From DATJPR01 sp963843525 (GTDB taxonomy: Bacteria > Bacteroidota > Ignavibacteria > UBA10030 > UBA6906): a stretch of 64,000 bases of DNA. The translations under genes were made by a program, and so were the position numbers. Within the stretch, counting starts at the first letter, position 1, and every line of letters begins with the position of its first letter. Below the pieces are notes generated by a model. It was given only the letters and a program-made list of their open reading frames with translations. It searched no databases and had not been told where the DNA came from. Shown here one piece after another: positions 61,447 to 64,000 of the stretch. The stretch covers positions 992,001 to 1,056,000 of the forward strand of contig CAWJKM010000007.1 of NCBI GenBank assembly GCA_963843525.1, given 5' to 3'.

Positions 61447-63155
61447 AAGAGAAACTAGGGACCCCTCCGAGCCGGTATCGTAGCAGCGAGCAGATCTCTC
61501 GTCGCAGAGTGTTCCTGGTGAGACTGGCGTTGTCGTTGCTCTCCGGAATCATGCTCGGGGCTGCGTTCCCCCCCAGCACTCTTGGAGTCCTCGCGTGCTT
61601 CGGTCTGGTTCCCCTTTTGATCGTCCTGGCCGACATTGAGTCGCTCGGCACTGCGCTCCGCTACACCTACCTGGCGATGCTCGTCTTTCATATCATCACG
61701 CTGAACTGGACCGGCGGATATGTGGAGATGAAGGATCCATATATGATGATCGCGGGGGCGGTCACCATGATCGTGCATCCTCTGTTCTATTGGCTCCCGG
61801 TAGGGTCGTATATTTTCATCCGTAATCGACTGGGGGCGTTCACTGCTCTCGCCGCCTTTCCGTTCCTCTGGGTCGGTTATGAATATTCGCATTCCTTAAC
61901 CGAATGGTCGTTTCCGTGGTTGACCCTGGGGAATACGCAAACGTTCGACCTGGCACGCATTCAATTCATCAGCTTCACCGGTGTCTATGGTCTTTCGTTC
62001 TGGATCCTTGTTGTCAATGTGCTCGCTTTTCTGCTGTACTCCGCCCGCGCGCAGAGAGGAAGTTTCCCGCCGTTTCTACAGGAACGACGAATCTTGCTTC
62101 TTCTTCTCGTCGTGTTCCTCGCTCCTCTCGCGTACGGCCTTGTCGTTCTCTCCCACGCAGATGTCGATGGGGAACATCCGGCAATGGATAAGGGTTCGGT
62201 GACGGTGGGCATGATCCAGCCGAATCTCAATCCCTGGGAGAGATGGTCGGCGCGCGGGATGTCCATCATCGATCAATGCTGGCAGTTGACGGAGCAGCTG
62301 ACACATCGCTCACCCCGCCCGGAAATAGTTCTCTGGCCGGAAACGGTGATGCCGTATTTTCTGCTCCTTCCGTCGAACCGTTGGCTGCTGGAGGAGATGC
62401 GCAGCCGGTCCGCGTCGGACAGCGTTTCAATCCTCACGGGATTGCCACAGATGGTGATCTATCCTGACTCGGCCCGGGCGCCGCGGAGTTCAAAATCGAA
62501 TCCGTCTACCGGTGAACGGTATGATACATTCAACGCCGCTGCATTCATCCAGCCAGGCGTGGATTCCATACCGTGGTACGGAAAGATGAAAATGGTCCCA
62601 TTCGCCGAACGTGTCCCGTACGCTGAATTCTTCTCCTCGTTCGATTTTCTCCGGTGGGGTGTGGGAATCGGCGGGTGGCAAATCGGGCCGGGTCACGTCG
62701 TCTTCAAGGATAGGCAGACAGGCGCGCGATTCAGCACGGTCATCTGCTATGAGTCGGTGTATCCGGACTTTGTGGCGGAGTCCGTTCAGAAGGGGGCGGA
62801 GTTCCTCACGATCATCACCGTCGACAGCTGGTGGGATCACATGTCGGGGGCCTATCAGCATGAACGGTTTGCGGTGCTGCGTGCGGTGGAGAACCGGCGC
62901 TGGATTGCGCGATGCGCCCTCGGCGGAATCTCCTGCTACATCGATCCGTTTGGAAGAGTATACGATGCGACCCCGCTGATGACTGAGGCCGCCCTTTCGC
63001 GCACTATCGGGCGAAGTGCAGAGGAAACGCCGTATACATCGCATGGCGACGTTCTCGGGATTACCTGCCTCTGGCTCGCAGGAGCATGTATCGCCTCGGC
63101 GACCGGCCGGGCGTTTTATGATCGCTTGAGAAAAAACCAATGGAGTGCATCATGA
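61443..63155 (+). CDS. lnt: Apolipoprotein N-acyltransferase
   Basis: 570 residues. An N-terminal block of about seven transmembrane helices (about 23-255) precedes a periplasmic nitrilase-type domain with the catalytic triad in WPETVMPY (Glu), GKMKMVPFAERVPY (Lys) and VICYESVYPDF (Cys). It adds the third acyl chain to lipoproteins, consistent with the lipobox protein at 40.3 kb. GTG 61443 overlaps the PAP2 stop; the longer frame from 61380 is antisense to nothing but overlaps PAP2 and is rejected. Confidence 0.93.
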   Translation: MKEKLGTPPSRYRSSEQISRRRVFLVRLALSLLSGIMLGAAFPPSTLGVLACFGLVPLLIVLADIESLGTALRYTYLAMLVFHIITLNWTGGYVEMKDPYMMIAGAVTMIVHPLFYWLPVGSYIFIRNRLGAFTALAAFPFLWVGYEYSHSLTEWSFPWLTLGNTQTFDLARIQFISFTGVYGLSFWILVVNVLAFLLYSARAQRGSFPPFLQERRILLLLLVVFLAPLAYGLVVLSHADVDGEHPAMDKGSVTVGMIQPNLNPWERWSARGMSIIDQCWQLTEQLTHRSPRPEIVLWPETVMPYFLLLPSNRWLLEEMRSRSASDSVSILTGLPQMVIYPDSARAPRSSKSNPSTGERYDTFNAAAFIQPGVDSIPWYGKMKMVPFAERVPYAEFFSSFDFLRWGVGIGGWQIGPGHVVFKDRQTGARFSTVICYESVYPDFVAESVQKGAEFLTIITVDSWWDHMSGAYQHERFAVLRAVENRRWIARCALGGISCYIDPFGRVYDATPLMTEAALSRTIGRSAEETPYTSHGDVLGITCLWLAGACIASATGRAFYDRLRKNQWSAS

Positions 63156-64000
63156 TCGATCTCCGGAGTGACACTGTGACACGGCCGACTCCTCCGATGC
63201 GGGAGGCAATGGCCCGTGCCGATGTCGGCGACGATGTTTTTGGGGAAGACCCGACGGTAAACAAATTGCAGGCTGAGGTCGCCTCGATTCTCGGAAAAGA
63301 GTCGGCACTCTTCGTCCCGAGCGGGACGATGGCGAATCAACTCTGCATCAAGTGCCACACGAGCGCCGGGGATGAAATCATCGCAGAACGGGGGGCGCAC
63401 GTCTTCAATTATGAGACCGGCGGTGCAGCATTCCTTTCATCCGTCCAGATTCACATTGTCGACGGGGAACATGGCATCCTGCAGGCCGATCAGATCCGCC
63501 GAGTGATCAGGCCCCGGCTATACTACATGCCCCGGACACGACTCGTGTGTCTGGAGAATACGCACAACAGGGCGGGAGGAACGATTTACCCGATCGAGGT
63601 GATCCGCGAGATCAGAACAATGGCAACGGAAACCGGACTTCGGATGCATCTCGACGGAGCGCGCCTGTGGAACGCCTGCGCGGCCACCGGAATCTCCCCG
63701 GCCGATTACGCCTCATCGTTCGACTCGGTATCGGTGTGCCTCTCCAAGGGACTCGGTGCTCCCGTGGGATCGGTCATCGCCGGGAGCCAGGCGTTCATTG
63801 ACGACGCCCGGCACTTCAGAAAGATCTTCGGCGGGGGGATGCGACAGGCCGGCGTGCTTGCGGCTGCGGGGCTCTACGCGCTGAAAAACAACCGGGAACG
63901 TCTTACGGAAGATCACGAACATGCCGCCTGGCTGGCAAAGGAACTCGCCGGGGTACCGGGATTCTCCATCGACCTTTCGACGGTGCAATCGAACATCATC
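63152..64000 (+). CDS. ltaE: Low-specificity L-threonine aldolase, 5' part (cut by window end)
   Basis: 283 codons visible of a usual 340. PLP enzyme that cleaves threonine to glycine and acetaldehyde. It begins MIDLRSDTVTRPTPPMREAM, has GEDPTVNKLQ, FVPSGTMANQL, the HLDGARLWNA segment (PLP Asp) and the Schiff-base lysine in SVCLSKGLGAPVGS (about 196). ATG overlaps the lnt stop by 4 bases. The stop codon is beyond 64000. Confidence 0.94.
   Translation, partial: MIDLRSDTVTRPTPPMREAMARADVGDDVFGEDPTVNKLQAEVASILGKESALFVPSGTMANQLCIKCHTSAGDEIIAERGAHVFNYETGGAAFLSSVQIHIVDGEHGILQADQIRRVIRPRLYYMPRTRLVCLENTHNRAGGTIYPIEVIREIRTMATETGLRMHLDGARLWNACAATGISPADYASSFDSVSVCLSKGLGAPVGSVIAGSQAFIDDARHFRKIFGGGMRQAGVLAAAGLYALKNNRERLTEDHEHAAWLAKELAGVPGFSIDLSTVQSNII

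Overview
The window is one dense, mostly plus-strand bacterial chromosome segment with high GC (about 55-58% by eye). It looks like a member of the FCB group, most likely Bacteroidota in the broad sense or Ignavibacteriota. Evidence: a secreted Asp-box protein ends in a type IX secretion (T9SS) sorting domain with the NYPNPFNPTT signature; a GWxTD-domain lipoprotein is present; and the gene orders thrS-infC-rpmI-rplT-pheS-pheT, zapA-6S-rny and cmk-ispH-rpsA occur. Promoters nevertheless look like the classical TTGNNN-17 bp-TANNNT type. Placement below phylum level is inference.

Layout. 1-5.7 kb: translation operon thrS (3' part), infC (AUC start), rpmI, rplT, pheS, pheT. 5.7-8.9 kb: coiled-coil ZapB-like protein, zapA, a probable 6S RNA, rny, coaE. 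8.9-13.2 kb: stringent-response synthetase/hydrolase rsh, ruvX, a monofunctional transglycosylase and an AlbA_2-domain protein, largely coupled by 4-bp stop/start overlaps; then a SpoU methyltransferase on the minus strand. 13.9-17.5 kb: cmk-ispH-rpsA. 17.6-23.5 kb: mtaB, a PDZ/DUF512 Fe-S protein, a membrane protein, truA and a Ser/Thr kinase with TPRs. 23.9-25.9 kb: two c-type cytochrome genes. 26.0-33.3 kb: yifB (comM family) and a 5.6-kb decayed integrative element bounded by a 490-bp direct duplication of the 3' end of yifB. Inside are remnants of a VirD4-type coupling protein, a type I restriction M subunit and a tail-spike/pectate-lyase-like protein, together with an intact FkbM-like methyltransferase and an XRE regulator. 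33.4-41.7 kb: HAD phosphatase, a frameshifted T9SS Asp-box protein, NAD-type isocitrate dehydrogenase, a pair of M16 peptidases (one lacking the zinc motif) and the GWxTD lipoprotein. 41.7-49.0 kb: a 48-bp hairpin repeat array, a dihydrouridine synthase, polX, a LiaF-like protein, two 2Fe-2S proteins, an unknown protein and an outer-membrane protein. 49.1-64 kb: nadB, purF, pgsA, ftsY, mutL, a methylmalonyl-CoA mutase large subunit, a DUF362 protein, a DMT transporter, acylphosphatase, ispF, a DedA protein, a PAP2 phosphatase, lnt and threonine aldolase (cut by the window end).

Most of the window is conserved housekeeping sequence. The most unusual region is the duplicated yifB 3' end and the element graveyard between the copies. 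Also notable are the yifB leader, whose ribosome-binding site lies in a terminator-like hairpin immediately after a promoter, the 6S-like RNA between zapA and rny, the 48-bp repeat array of hairpins, heptanucleotide repeats that have entered a coding region, and promoters that predict leaderless mRNAs. No tRNA, rRNA or CRISPR array was recognised.
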